The notes: generated by a model from the letters alone, not told the origin. A DNA stretch of 36,643 nucleotides from Diphasiastrum complanatum (GCA_029204225.1 MU835750.1:1-36643), one strand, 5' to 3'; positions 18,290 to 29,639 are shown, counted from the stretch's first letter. Made by a program: numbers and translations.

Positions 18290-20003
18290 TATAATCCGTC
18301 GGAATCTAATAGGGAAAAAAAAAAACTTTGCCAAATTTTTTTAAAGATGTCGAATTTCGACGAACAATAAATATGTCAAAATCCAACATCCCATTTTCAA
18401 GACGTCACTTGTCCGTGCATAAGAAAAGAAGAAGAAGCATAAAGCAGATGTCAAAATCCGACATCTTTGACTATTCTCAAAGCCGTGCCATTTTTCTAGG
18501 TTTCTCTTATTTTTTATTCTTGTAGGAGATCGGCTTTTGGCGCTTCTTCTCAACTTTATCAATTCCATTTGTCTCATTCCAAGTATGATTCTTTTGTTTT
18601 GTTATGTGAAACTAAGATTTCTTCATCAATAAAGGTCATGAAATAGAAGGCTTTTCCTAAGGATATGGTCCTCATAGGCCCGCATAAATCTGTGTGAATT
18701 AAATCCAGGATGTTCTTTGCTCTTGCAACACCACCTTTATTGAACTTCTCTCGATGTTGCTTCCCATATACACATGATTCGCACATCGATTTCAAGTGAT
18801 CTTCTATAGTAGGTCCTGATACCATCTCCAATTTTCTCATCAAACTGAGGCTTCCCAAGTTCAAGTGACCAAGCCTCTTATGCCACAACTCAGTTTGCGA
18901 TAGAATGGACGACAAAAGTACATGTTGCCCCTTGATTGTGGCAATCAACTTGTACAATTTTGTATTGGGCTCCTTTACTCCATCCGCAATAACTTTTAAC
19001 CTTTGGTTCACATCCTTCACAAAGCAACGATCATGGGCAAATTCTACTTTCAAATTTTGATCAGTAATGACTCCAACAGAAAGTAGATTTTTCTTCAAAC
19101 CTGGTACGTAAAGTACCTCCCTAATCATCCTGCTTTTGCCATCAGGTAGTTGGATTGAAACGGTGCCTATCCCCTTGATTTTGCACACATTGCCATTTGC
19201 TTGTGAAATGGACGTTCCATTATCCAGCACTTTCAAGCTACTGAACCAATTCTTGTTACCTGTCATGTGTCTTGTGGCTCCCGAGTCAATATACCATGCT
19301 TGATCATCTTGATTAGATGACAATGCAGATATGAAGATACTAGAGTCTTCAATCTCACCCTCATCGACAAGGTTACCTACTTGTAGCTTTTTTTTGTATA
19401 CTATCTAGTATTGTATATTTGTGTAGTTAAACACAAATATGTTTTTTAGATTTTAGGGTTTAGATGTTAACTTTTTCACACATAATACTATCAATGCACT
19501 TTCATCTCTTTTCAAAGGCTTGAATGTTGAATCCGCATGTACATGTACAAGAAGAGAGAGAAAAAGGAAAAAGAGAGAGGCATTTAGCTTTATTAACAAT
19601 TGTGTTTTGTGGCATTCTACCTAATTGTCATGCAAATCAATCATAATAGCAAAAATTTTTAGATTTTTTCTATTTTTCAACAATGTCAAAATCCAACACA
19701 TTTAAAATCTATCGGATTCCGACGGAAAAAAAAAACTTGTAGAATACTTCGACGTTTAACGGAATCCGATGTCCTACATGGCCGTCGGAATTCGACGGCC
19801 ACATAGCATATTTTTCGAGAATTTGTTTTGCCGGCCGGATGCCGATTTTGGGCTTGTCGTCAGATAGCGACGGATTATAAATGCGACGGATTTCGACGAC
19901 CCTATCGTGATTCGTTTTCCGACGCTCGCATCGATTTAAAAAAAAATTAAAAAACAATTTCACGTCGAAAATTTTGTTAAAAATCGCAGCAATTATTGTA
20001 GTG
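18290..20003 (-). mobile_element. CACTA-like DNA transposon remnant containing a Copia fragment
   Basis: The minus strand starts at 20003 with CACTACAATAATT, the typical terminus of plant CACTA (EnSpm) elements. It is followed by AAATTTTCGACG and subterminal words such as GGTCGTCGAAATCCGTCG. A GGCCGTCG/CGACGGCC hairpin lies at 19782-19802. The word ATGTCAAAATCC(A/G)ACA occurs at about 18373, 18450 and 19684. CCGTCGGAATC at 18296 is inverted at about 19717. Subterminal-type repeats therefore flank the Copia fragment on both sides. No left CACTA terminus and no transposase were found, so the element is non-autonomous or truncated. Confidence 0.65.
18574..19385 (-). pseudogene. Copia B-related protease/pre-integrase fragment
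   Basis: The segment 18622-19385 is colinear with 11611-12376 of Copia B at roughly 90-95% by eye. It begins just downstream of the gag zinc knuckle and ends in the integrase N-terminal block at FMTFIDE. It includes AWYIDSGAT (protease), ELWHKRLGHL and CESCVYGKQ (zinc site) and TDLCGPM (first integrase Asp), with a 249-codon open frame (18574-19323). Both edges are abrupt. There is no LTR, PBS or gag. It is a fragment, not an element. Confidence 0.9.
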
Positions 20004-20390
20004 CACCATTACCTCAGGCATAATAATAGGGTTACACATTTGATTGGTTTAATTTTCAACCCTCAAAATAAAATGTTTTTATGAATGGAATCTTGAAAAT
20101 ACATAGGTCTTATGGATAGAATCTTAAAGATACATAACTATCATAAATGAAATCATTAACATTTTTTATAAAACAACTTTTTTAATTTAATTTTTTTTTT
20201 ATTTGTGACACATTGCATAAGTTAATGGTTATTCAAAGGCCCTTGATAAGCATATAATGGCTCTTCCTCTCGTCTTAACTTTACATGTGCTCACAAAAGC
20301 ACTTGCCATTATATCATTAATAGCAGGGCAAACCAGAGCCATGGCCCATTTTATACTTACTATGCTAGTCCAAATAACTCTATATATTAT
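20004..20390. other. Intergenic, upstream of the LPAT-like gene
   Basis: AT-rich, with no coding content. A TATATATTA word at about 20381 is the best TATA-box candidate for the gene at 20762; transcription from here would give a 5' UTR of about 350 bp containing GA and GAAGAA tracts (20463-20540). Confidence 0.35.
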
Positions 20391-20761
20391 GGTGTGGGCA
20401 CTGGGCAAAGGATAAAAGAAAGTAAATACTAATTGGTGTCACGTGTGTTGGTGAGGATGGCAGAGAGAGAGAGAGATACAGGTGTTGGACTCGCATGAGC
20501 GACATAAAAACGACGAACAAGAAGAAGAAGAAGAAAAAATAGAAGCAGGCAAGGCATGGCATGGCATCCCCATTCCCGATGGATCTAACGCCAAATCTCT
20601 GAATCCTCCAGTCCAGGGATCCCTCAGCTATGCCATGCCCCATAACAGCAGCAGCAGAAGAAAACAAAGGAAGGGGCCAAAAATATTGAATGGCCATTAG
20701 TCTCACCTAACATACATTCATTCATCCTGAGCAATTAGAGCAGCCGTCTGACATTGACAAT

Positions 20762-21435
20762 ATGGAACCAGACAATATATTCTCGAATCGGAGCTCTTTG
20801 TTGATAAATAATCGAGCAGGAGCAGGAGCAGGAGCAGGAGCAGAAGCAGCAGCAATAGGAGCAGAGGAGGTGGATCGGAACGAAACCTTGGATCGTCGTG
20901 GATCTTACAAGCCATTGACAATTTTCAGAGCAATAAGAGGAATAACATGTCTCTCCATTTTGCTGTCCACGGCCTTGATGATGCTCATCTATTTGTCCCC
21001 GTTAACTTTTGTGCTTGTTCGATTTTTCAGCCTCCGTTACAGCCGCAGACTGGTGGCGTTTTTCTTCGGTCGCTGGCTCTCCATGTGGCCGTTTCTGTTC
21101 GAGAAGATAAATGGCACCAAGGTTGTGTTTGCGGGGGATAGAGTACCTGATTCTGAGCGTGTGTTGTTGATCTGCAACCATCGGACGGAGGTGGACTGGA
21201 TGTACCTTTGGAACCTTGCACTACGGAAGAGCCGTATTGGCTATGTGAAGTATGTTGTGAAAAGCAGCGTGAGGAACGCTCCTATTTTCGGCTGGGCCTT
21301 TTACGTCGTGGAGTTCTTGCTGCTTGATAGAAAGTGGGAACTCGATGAGCCTATCATCAAATCTTACCTGTCATCTTTTCAAGATAAGCGGGATCCATTA
21401 TGGCTTATTATCTTTCCTGAAGGAACAGATTTTAC
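20762..21435 (+). CDS. LPAT-like exon 1
   Basis: The start ATG (20762) is the first in this frame and gives a protein beginning MEPDNIFSN. The donor is GTAAG at 21436; the exon ends after two bases of a Thr codon (phase 2). It contains acyltransferase motifs I-III. The (GCAGGA)n tract at 20816-20845 is the source of a meaningless Leu-rich reading on the other strand. Confidence 0.88.
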
Positions 21436-22586
21436 GTAAGCCATCTGTCGTTAGCATAATTTATTGCAGCCATTTTTTGCTTCCAGGTTACTGCGCAGGT
21501 CCTTTTGTAAGCAAGCATGTATGCCAAAGTAACATTATCTTAAATTTATCTTCTTTTCTAGGCTTATTTATTAAATTTCTGTGAACTGTAATATTATCTC
21601 AGAGCGATCCTATTTTTTAGACTTATTGATGAAACTAATTACAAACAGAAGCAGATCTTGTATGAGTTTGAGGTACAGCCGACAGCTTAGTATGCTTGTG
21701 GCCTATGGATGCTAGGCTATCCCTGACTGGATAACTTGATTTTTTAGTCGCTGAAAATGTTAAAAAGTTTCATTTCTAAAATCTATCCAACAAGCTGTGT
21801 GTTTCATTTCAAATTCTTTGACCTTTTGACCAATGATAGCAATGATTTACATATGATTGATCACAACCCTAGAAATATCTCACTCTAAAAGATGGAATAG
21901 TGCCTCTCAGAGTCTCACATGTGTCTGTCAAAAGATTCTCTGTACACAACAAGCGCTACCTTGACATGTAAAATATGAAACAATTATCATGACATACAAC
22001 AATTTAGCTGTTGTGTGTTGCTATGCACATTGTGCATCAAGTAAAGATTACTTATCATTGATTCTATTTGTATACTAAGACACGTGATGAATCTATTGTA
22101 TATTATTACAATGTATCTTACTATTTGTTGATTAGGCATAGCTTTAGAAAAAATTCATTCTCCCTTGAACTCAACTCGCGATATCTTTGTAGTGAACTTA
22201 TTGGATGTTTTCCTTAATTGTGAAAATATTCTTAGGCAGTTTATTATGACTTCTATGAGATGGCTTGTCACCTTGTGGTGTTGCATCCTAGTAGGATCTT
22301 CAAGCTGCACATAGTTTCCAGCCGATTCAAATCGACCAATTCGAATCGGACCGATTCGACCGATACAACCGATTCGAATCGGGATGCTGGGTTTGAATCA
22401 GGAACCAGTTCGAACCTCCTTTTTTAAAAAAAATTGTGCATTGTATAAGTTGGCCCTTAATAGTTAGGCACAGAAAAGACATCAAATTTTAATAAATCTT
22501 TCTTTCTTTCTCTTTCTCTCCCAAGTGTTATTGAAATTTGAAATTTGAGTTAACAGTTAGAATTTAGAATCTAGATGATAGATCAG

Positions 22587-22625
<39 letters not shown>

Positions 22626-25569
22626 GAATCAAAGCTCTCTCTCAGGTAACAGGTTTGAAGTTGTTTCAGCTTTCTAGCTCTCTCTTGAGTCTTTCAGGAC
22701 CTTGAGGCTTGGACTCCAGACCATAAAATTAAATTGATAGCACTGTGAACTTTTTTACTTCAAAGTTCAAACTTCATAGACTAAAGTTGAAAGTTCAAAC
22801 TGGATTCTTGAAAGTTGAAACACAATGCACATATTACATAATTTAGTAAGACTCAAGTTGTAACTACTAACAGTAATAAATACTAAATGTTCAAAACTCA
22901 AGAGTCAAAATTTAAATCATCGTAAAATTTTAAAAGCTAAAAAACTTAAAACTTAAAACTGATATGAAATTTGAATGATGAATCATGATATGTAAACAAT
23001 AATAGTATTATGTATTATGATCATAAACATTGAACAATAGATGTCATGACATGAGTCGCTGTCAGGCTTCAGTTGAGACTTGAAACCTGGCATGTGCACA
23101 TAGATCTAAGATGATACTAGTCTCTAGATAGATCTCATGAGTCATAATAGACTAGAGTCATGACTCATAAAGCCTGGGGCCTATAGTCTAGACTCTAAGC
23201 TCTCCTGGCTTTGAGCCTCCTCCGAACAGGTGCTGCCGCCACCGAGTTTGGTGTAGCCTCCACCTGAATAGTAGGGATGAAGTCCTCATCGGATAGAGTG
23301 GTAGATCCGGTGGCAGGATGCTGCTCATCCTCATCATCACTCTCCTCGGAGCCCTCCTCATCTCCCTCCTCTACATACTCCTCGTCCGATGATGTCGTGA
23401 GTGCGAGAGCTCGCAACCTCTCCTGCCCTCTTGCGCAATGTCTGTGCTCGCGTGATAGGTCCTACACACAAGAATTGACAAACATATTACTACCGAGTAC
23501 TCAAGTCTCACAAATTTAAATTACAATTCACTGTTCAGAAATGTATCTAAACCCTAAGCTTTCAAGACTCATATTTGATGCTCACAAGTGTCAAGTAACA
23601 AGTTCTAGTTTTTACTATAGTTACTAGTTAGAGGGCTCAGGTTCGAGCTCCCAGCTTTCAAGTTTGAAGTAGCCACAAATGACAAATGTATCATGATTCA
23701 TCATTCAACATTGCCAAGGCCCAAGCTCTAGCAGCCACACCCCACAAAATACAAATTCGAATGCTCACATGTCCTTCGTATAGCCTCCTCATGGAGGAAT
23801 GCGTACACATCCTCGTGTGATCTTGGTGGCAAGTCTGGAACCTTTGCCACATTGATGTCATCTAGATTTGACCTATGCACATTGCATACACCACATTGAC
23901 ATCATTGATTAGAAGGGATTCATGAGTCCAAGGACCAGAGGAGTCACTGGTGAGGACTGAATGTCAAAAATATATGATATACATTATATATTATAGATTA
24001 TAATCTAGTAGAAATTTCAAGTTACTCCAAACTTTAAACTGAAAGTTAAAAATTTGAAAGTTGAAACTTCAGTGTGTAGGTAATATGTAAAGTTTAAACT
24101 TTCAACCGTAATAGAATCTAGATAGTAGATTGTAGTTAGAACTTAGTAGGTACTGGTTCAAAGTCCAAAGTTTTACCTAGATTGGCTTTGGGGAGCTATG
24201 GAGTCTACTCAAAAGTCTTAAGTTGGCGTGTACGTATACCAACCTCTCCAGCTGCGCAGATGACAGTCGATTCCTCTTTTTCATGTGAATGAAAGAATGA
24301 ACACTCTAGTTCCTCTCACAATTACACCGCAGTGCAATCTTGCGAGAGTATCCTAATGGCCTGCCGGCGCAATCTAGGAACATGAACCCCAAACTTCATC
24401 CACCATGACACAAGATGCAGCTGGCCTGGTCAAAGTTGAAAGTTCAAAGAGGCGTCAGGACCACAAATTGCGAAACAAAACTAAGTAATAGCTTCTAAGA
24501 ATTGGAATTTGGAAATTGGAATTTATCTGTTATGATGATTTATGAATCATCAAAGTGGCTATAAAATAATCAATTTTAATAATAAAACTTAACAATGGCA
24601 AAATTGCAATGATGATAGATCATGGACTAGATTATGTTACCCTGCCTCAACCGTGCGGGCCCTCCAGAGAATTCCATAGATGAACTCACAAGCCATTGAA
24701 ATCTTCCTGCAAGATGGGCCTTATGAAGAAAAGTATTAAATCTTATCTATCAAAATCAGCCATCGAGCCATGCATCACTAACCTGAGAACCTTGTAAACA
24801 AAGAGGCTGCAATCATAGCAATCAATTACCTGCCTGTATTCTTGTCTAAGATGTCCTTATGGATTTTTCAGTACACCTTTTTCTTTGAAGTCAGTAATCT
24901 GATGGTAGACATGATGTCTAAATCAGGGAACAGAAGATGTTAAAGGGCCAGCAGTTTGCAGAGATCCGGGGTCTACCTAAGCTTGAAAATGTTCTTATGC
25001 CTCGAACCAGAGGCTTTATTGCTTGCTTATCTCAACTCCACAGTTCCTTGGATGCAGGTAAATTTTTTAATCAATGTGAAGGCCAGACTGAAACTGGTAT
25101 TCTTTGCAGTCTTCTGCATGTTATACTAAATTCCTACTAGTCTTGCCAAATTTTTTTTTTAAGCTGGGACCTGTACAAGATCACTGATTTGAAATTTTCA
25201 GTAGACAAGACATGCTCTAGGCTAGTTACTCTTCCAAAGTACAGTGACTTACTCCACTTTGCTTTCGTGACAGTATATGATCTCACTATTGGATACAATT
25301 ATTGTTGTCCACGCTTCATCGACAATCTCTTTGGGATAGATCCTGCTGAGGTCCATATACATGTTCGTCGAATACCCATCAATGACATTCCGACCTCTGA
25401 AGATGCCTTATCTGGTTGGCTTTATGAAGCATTCCTCAAGAAGGACAAATTACTAACATATTTCAAGAGACATTCTCATTTTCAAAGCAGTGGTATTGAA
25501 AAGAGCTGGATACAGCTAGTGGCCTATCAAATTTTGTTCTCATTATTCTTTGTACTGTTCTTATGCTAA
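20762..25569 (+). CDS. 1-acyl-sn-glycerol-3-phosphate acyltransferase (LPAT4/5-like), three exons, C-terminus frameshifted
   Basis: Predicted to acylate lysophosphatidic acid to phosphatidic acid in membrane lipid synthesis, as ER-bound plant LPAT4/5 do. Exons: 20762-21435, 24927-25057 and 25274-25569, with GT-AG borders and frame kept (366 codons). Residues about 62-88 are hydrophobic (membrane). Motif I NHRTEVDW is at 139-146, the EFLLLDR block at about 184-190, motif III FPEGTDFT at 218-225 and motif IV VLMPRTRG at 247-254; then VYDLTIGY and EVHIHVRRI, all family hallmarks. The N-terminus has an unusual Gly/Ala repeat (residues 19-31) coded by GCAGGA units. Past residue about 353 the family-like C-terminus continues in another frame, so this copy may be truncated or mutant. 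Family assignment is strong; LPAT4 versus LPAT5 is not separable. Confidence 0.88.
22317..22420. repeat. CGATTCGAATCGG-type repeat, possible hAT terminus
   Basis: Degenerate near-palindromic words (CCGATTCAAATCGACC, AATTCGAATCGGACCG, ACCGATTCGAATCGGG) are packed into 100 bp. Such CGATTCG/CGAATCG arrays are often seen at hAT element ends, and this one lies on the expected 3' side of the antisense hAT relic. No terminal inverted repeat pair or 8-bp target duplication was found. Confidence 0.45.
22590..22624. repeat. (CT)n microsatellite
   Basis: About 17 uninterrupted CT units within LPAT-like intron 1. Confidence 0.95.
23195..24722 (-). pseudogene. hAT transposase relic (C-terminal exons), antisense in the LPAT intron
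   Basis: Minus-strand pieces in order: KISMACEFIYGILWRAR (about 24722-24650), then the hAT dimerisation domain (24430-24200) with SWWMKFG, LRRQAIRILSQ, CERN, FIHMKKRNRL and LVYVHANLRL, then DDINVAKVPDLPPRSHEDVYAFLHEE (about 23874-23770), and an acidic tail (23462-23195) ending in a stop. Plausible GT and AG sites sit at the piece borders (for example minus-strand GTAAC near 24647 and an AG near 24443), so an intron-containing gene is suggested. A TAG at 24306-24308 replaces the Trp that normally follows CERN. The N-terminal and catalytic parts are absent. Confidence 0.75.
24927..25057 (+). CDS. LPAT-like exon 2
   Basis: Acceptor AATCAG (24921-24926) and donor GTAAAT (25058). Joining to exon 1 restores FPEGTDFT followed by EQKMLKGQQFAE, as in the family. 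The exon contains motif IV (VLMPRTRGF) and ends with HSSLDA plus one base. Confidence 0.9.
25274..25569 (+). CDS. LPAT-like exon 3 with probable frameshift
   Basis: Acceptor GTGACAG (to 25273). The exon reads VYDLTIGYNYCCPRF, then FGIDPAEVHIHVRRIPIND and GWLYEAFLKKDKLL, all matching the family, and stops at 25567-25569. From about 25530 the conserved C-terminal block (WLKLYVACSCLYLTGATYA) is in the neighbouring frame and would run to a TGA at 25677-25679. A one-base loss in the CAAATTTT run at 25528-25535 explains this exactly. Confidence 0.85.
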
Positions 25570-25679
25570 GGTTCACATTTTCTTCGTTTCTTTGGCTGAA
25601 GCTGTATGTAGCTTGCAGTTGCTTGTATCTAACTGGTGCAACTTATGCCAACTGGAAACCAGTTCCTTTATTCAGTTGA

Positions 25680-27960
25680 TAGGATCAGAGGTATGTCAGA
25701 TCAGAGGTGTCTTATATATGACTATTGGGATGCCCCTATACTACGACTGTTTTTGCCTTACCTCATGGCCATGCTCTGGTAGTTGTTAGCTCATCTCAAT
25801 TGGGAAGTGTTTGCCATCTATTTTGGGCCTGATGTCGTGCTAGTCTATTGTAAAAATTTTACAATATAATTTTGTAGGATTTACGCTTCTTGTAGTTCAC
25901 TGAACTATCATATGGAGAGTTTTGAACCTGAATGGCCTTGACAAAATAATAAGAGCCGATTCAAATATTGATGCTGTTTGTTTCAACTGAAAGGACAACA
26001 GCTAGAAAAAACCTGCCACCCAAGTGATTGATTGTGAAGTTCAATAGCTCCTTGAAAAGTCATAGTTTGACAGCAGCATATGTTGAATAAGCAGCATTTA
26101 TATCACGGGAAATCCTGCAAGCAGTTGTTTCCACAAATGTTTTTCTGCTGTTAGCGATCATTTTCTTCCATAAGGGTCGTCAATCAGTTCTGTTAAGAGT
26201 GAAATTTTTATAATAATTGTTATGGTTTCAGACTGTGCAACAAGATTTATGCCCATCTTTAATAATCAGTTTTGTGTGAGTAAATGGCTTAGATTAATTC
26301 CTTGTACTTCATCAGAGTTTTCAGTTTTCATCATATAAGGTATCATTCTTGATGACCTGGTCTATCTGACATTCATCCCATCTCTTTTGCATCTGTGGTT
26401 GTTAATGAAAACATCTGTGGCTAAACGAATCATCTGACTTTAGCTTGGTTTTATTCAGAAGCATTTTTTATTTCTCTTTGTGTTTTAGCTATTTGTTAAA
26501 CTCCAAAAGGAGAATGAGTTTCAGAATTCATGTGTGTTATCACGCACTGGAGAATATTGCTAAGTACCTGTATAATTCAGCAAAAATTCTTTAGTTCATA
26601 TTTTGAAGGCATTGCATGGCATGATCGTCCTTACACACAAACGCCTATGGCTTTATAGGCCCATGAGCTTTGGAGCCATAAGGGAATAAAGTGCATAATG
26701 AGCTTAAAGAGCACAAGCTCATAGATGACACACGTCCAAAAAAGAGCCAACATTAAAAAAAAAAGGGTGTCAACAAAAATTAAAAACCTAGGTATCGGGA
26801 CCCAGAATAACAGTGTGCCAATCTATGTAAGTATCCAAGGCCTCAGGATGTGGGTAGGCGATCGGTCTCGAGGGTAAGGCATGGTGGTATGGGACACCAT
26901 GGCTTATCGGAGATCTGAGCTTGCTTGATGGTGGTCTCTAGCTCCAATGCACGGGGGAGAGGTGGCAATACCTCTATGGTTGGGCGGAAACGTCGTCACC
27001 TGTTTGTGTCTTAGCAATGATCAGATTGACGATGAGGATTCTAATATTTGGTATCGAGTGCACCAATCATTGTGTACAAGGTGCAATTGTTCTGAAGTTT
27101 TGGTTGGTTTAAACTTTTGGTTAATGTGTTTGAAAGACTTAATTTTTTTCATTGAAATGAAAGAACAAACTTGCTTTCTGGATCGTCTCAATCAGAGGTC
27201 GTTTTGGATAGAAAACAAATCACTTTTGCTATATAAGGTGAAATTTTTCGATTTTTAGATTTTTTTTAGCTATTTTTCTTGGCTATTAAAATTTTTAGAA
27301 TCTAATAATGTTTTACGACCTTGGTTTTAGAGTCGGAATCGTAAAGAAACCTTATAAATTTTGACTATTTTTTACAAACAATAAAAAAAATTTATTGGCT
27401 TTTTTCTTTGATTCAGTTGGAAGCCGAATTTGTACTTGCAGCAAGTATAGGCTTGTGAGGTTCCATCTCCTTGCCATTATAAAAAAATTTGCAAATAAAC
27501 CATCCCTACCACTTTTTGGGAGGAAAAATAATTTTTTTTTCCTCCATCTCCCTCCTCTTGAAGTACAATTGTACTCAACACCTCCCTCTAAGTCTAAGGA
27601 CAAGCCTTAGAGGAGTTTTAGGGGCTTCTTTTAGGCCATAAGGCCAAGGGGGTCATAGGAGGCGGCCCAAAATGTGGGTGTGGACGTGACCCAAGTGACT
27701 CTTGGGTGATGTGGCATAGAGAGGGTGATGGCCATGTGTTTTGAGGGTAGGTGGCCCCCATAAGGGATGCCACCTATTATTGGGCCCATGTGCTTGCTAT
27801 GGTGGCGTCCGGGGTGAAGGCTCCATCTTCACCATTGAGGATCATTGGTGAAGATCAATATGCGAAAGAACTAAAGATTTCATCAGAGAGTTAACCTAAA
27901 AAGTGATATAGCTTAATTGTGGCCTAGTCTCATTGAGTTGTTGTCTCCAGCTCCCTGAGC
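25680..27960. other. Unrecognised downstream intergenic region
   Basis: Presumably begins with the LPAT-like 3' UTR; AATAATAAGA near 25945 could serve as a polyadenylation signal. The rest has no supported gene. Open frames at 26947-27258 plus and 27352-27603 minus lack motifs. A GGAGGAAAAA / TTTTTTCCTCC inverted repeat lies at 27519-27545. The G-rich part 27640-27860 may be the LTR or leader of the Gypsy element that follows, but no PBS was found. Confidence 0.4.
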
Positions 27961-28369
27961 TCCTGACTTAGATACCAATCAACTTGTTCAGGCCTTGAAT
28001 TCACCACAAAACCAAATCTGGAGATGCAATCTAAGCATGCCGCGACAGACGCAAGAGTGGCGTTCTTCAACGCACTCGTGATCCGCTGTGTCCTTTATCC
28101 TATGTTTAATTTGGAATTCTTCGGGTGAAAGAAGGACCGACACTCCTGGATAATTGTACTGTCCATGGCTTGATTGGTGAAAATAGCCATTTTTTCCCAC
28201 TGCACGACCTGCCCGATAGTACAAAGATCGCGTCTGCCCTCTTGTTTTTACGCATGGTAAGGCATTTACATGGTGACAAGATTTGAAGGAACGGGCTGGT
28301 GCCCCTTCCAGTGGGAAGCCTTTCAAGAAGCCTTTAAAACGGCTTTCCTACGGTCTTGGATGATTTCTG

Positions 28370-28869
28370 AGCATTGGTGGCGTTTTGCCACCCTGCATGG
28401 GTCGTAGGCCATTGGAGCCTACATCCACGAGTTCCAGGAGATTTTGTCCCGATTCGCCCTACCCCCTCGCGAATCGATCCTATTTTGTTAAAGTTCACAT
28501 TTCATTTTGGGGCTTCGGAAGGAATTTCACTAGAAGTGCGGCGTACAACCAACTGTAGACTATCGAGGATGCTATTCACTTTGCGAAAAATTTTTATGAC
28601 GCCACCCTGTTGGCACTCGCAAGGAGCAAAGTTTTCCCAAGGCAGAGCAAAAAAGAAAAGAAATCTTTTTCAAAAAGAGGGACAAAGACAAGACGGACAC
28701 CGGTTTCCATGGCGGAAAAAAAACGCGTCAAGTTGGATCGCGCAGTTTATGACAAGGCGAGAACCGAAGGCTTGTGCTTCTCCTACATGGAGAGGGGCCA
28801 TCTCTCAAAAGATTTTCCGAAGAAAAAACAAAAGAAATCTGGTGGGCAACCTAAATCCTTAAAGCGCTA
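28370..28869 (+). pseudogene. Gypsy gag relic with a broken zinc knuckle
   Basis: A broken frame gives YIHEFQEILSRFALPPRES and, after frameshifts, ALARSKVFPRQSKKEKKSF and the Lys/Arg-rich stretch before the knuckle. The knuckle reads CFSYMERGHLSKDFP, where the second and last cysteines of CCHC are Tyr and Phe, so zinc binding is lost. The frame ends at 28868-28870. Confidence 0.75.
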
Positions 28870-28922
28870 GGTAATTCTAGTATTTCTTTTGTTGACTTAT
28901 CCTTTAAGGATGACCTCTAGTT

Positions 28923-29165
28923 GTGAGAATTGTTGTTTTTAATACAGCTATTTTTGGCCCCCACGACCTCATTTGTATAAATAGGATCGTAGGATGCCAA
29001 GCTGTGACTGTTATTTTTGATGATCGTTCCACACATAAGTTTATAAATGCTAAATTGGTGCAGAAACTCAAGGCGGCCACCGCGCCAAGTAATCACTTGT
29101 ATGTGGTGAAATGGCATCAGGGGAAGATCGGCAAGCTTGGGAGCTTGTTCTTCAGTTGCCACTAA
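28923..29165 (+). pseudogene. Gypsy protease relic
   Basis: Reads VTVIFDDRSTHKFINAKLVQKLKAA, the retropepsin (RVP_2-like) active-site region. The usual Asp-Ser-Gly triad is D-D-R here, so two of the three active-site residues have changed. The frame ends in a stop soon after; a continuation to about 29320 is in another frame. Confidence 0.75.
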
Positions 29166-29639
29166 AAATCAAGATTATGTTGAACCGTTGGATTTCATAT
29201 TATGAATTTGGACAGTGTAGGATAATCTTAGGAAATGAGTGGTTTTACACCAAAAATGAGTCCTTAAAAAGGACTATGTATCTCATAGTATTTTCTTTTT
29301 GCATAATGGCTCGTTGTTGAACTGATAGGCGATGTAAATAGGCCTTTTGATCTATGGTTTCTGCTTTAGAAGTTGTTGAATATTTGAAAGACCCTGGTAA
29401 TAAAGTTTATTTTTGCTTTTTAAAAGATGAAGTCTATGTCGCATTTGCCCTTTGAATGTGTTTATAAATAATCCCTTAAATGTTAATTCACCCGAAGGAA
29501 GAATTTTTAACAAACTTAAAAACGACCCGATTGCCTACCTCCCCAAAGGAGTGTTGACTATCACATAGAGTTGCTTCTTGGAAGCGAACCTGTATCTCTT
29601 TTCCTTACAAGGTTAGCATCAAGAAAGAGGATGAAATAT

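Larger units (their letters stand above)
21436..24926 (+). other. LPAT-like intron 1 (3.5 kb)
   Basis: GTAAG at 21436 to AATCAG at 24926. 21436-22316 shows nothing recognisable. A CT tract lies at 22590-22624, and an antisense hAT relic fills most of the rest. Repeated AAAGTTGAAAGTTCAAAC-like words lie at 22750-22815 and 24030-24110. Confidence 0.8.

Noticed and set aside
20718-20921. Minus-strand Leu-rich frame
   Set aside because: It is the complement of the GCAGGA tract in LPAT-like exon 1.
25493-25570. A 78-bp GT-AG intron (or a 52-bp one from 25519) that might rescue the LPAT frame
   Set aside because: I worked through the frames: both lead into a frame with an early stop or into the third frame, not into the one holding the conserved C-terminal block; donors in the right phase would give introns of 35 bp or less.
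28374-28862. 162-codon plus-strand frame as an intact protein
   Set aside because: It mixes several frames of the decayed Gypsy gag; the homologous residues alternate between frames.
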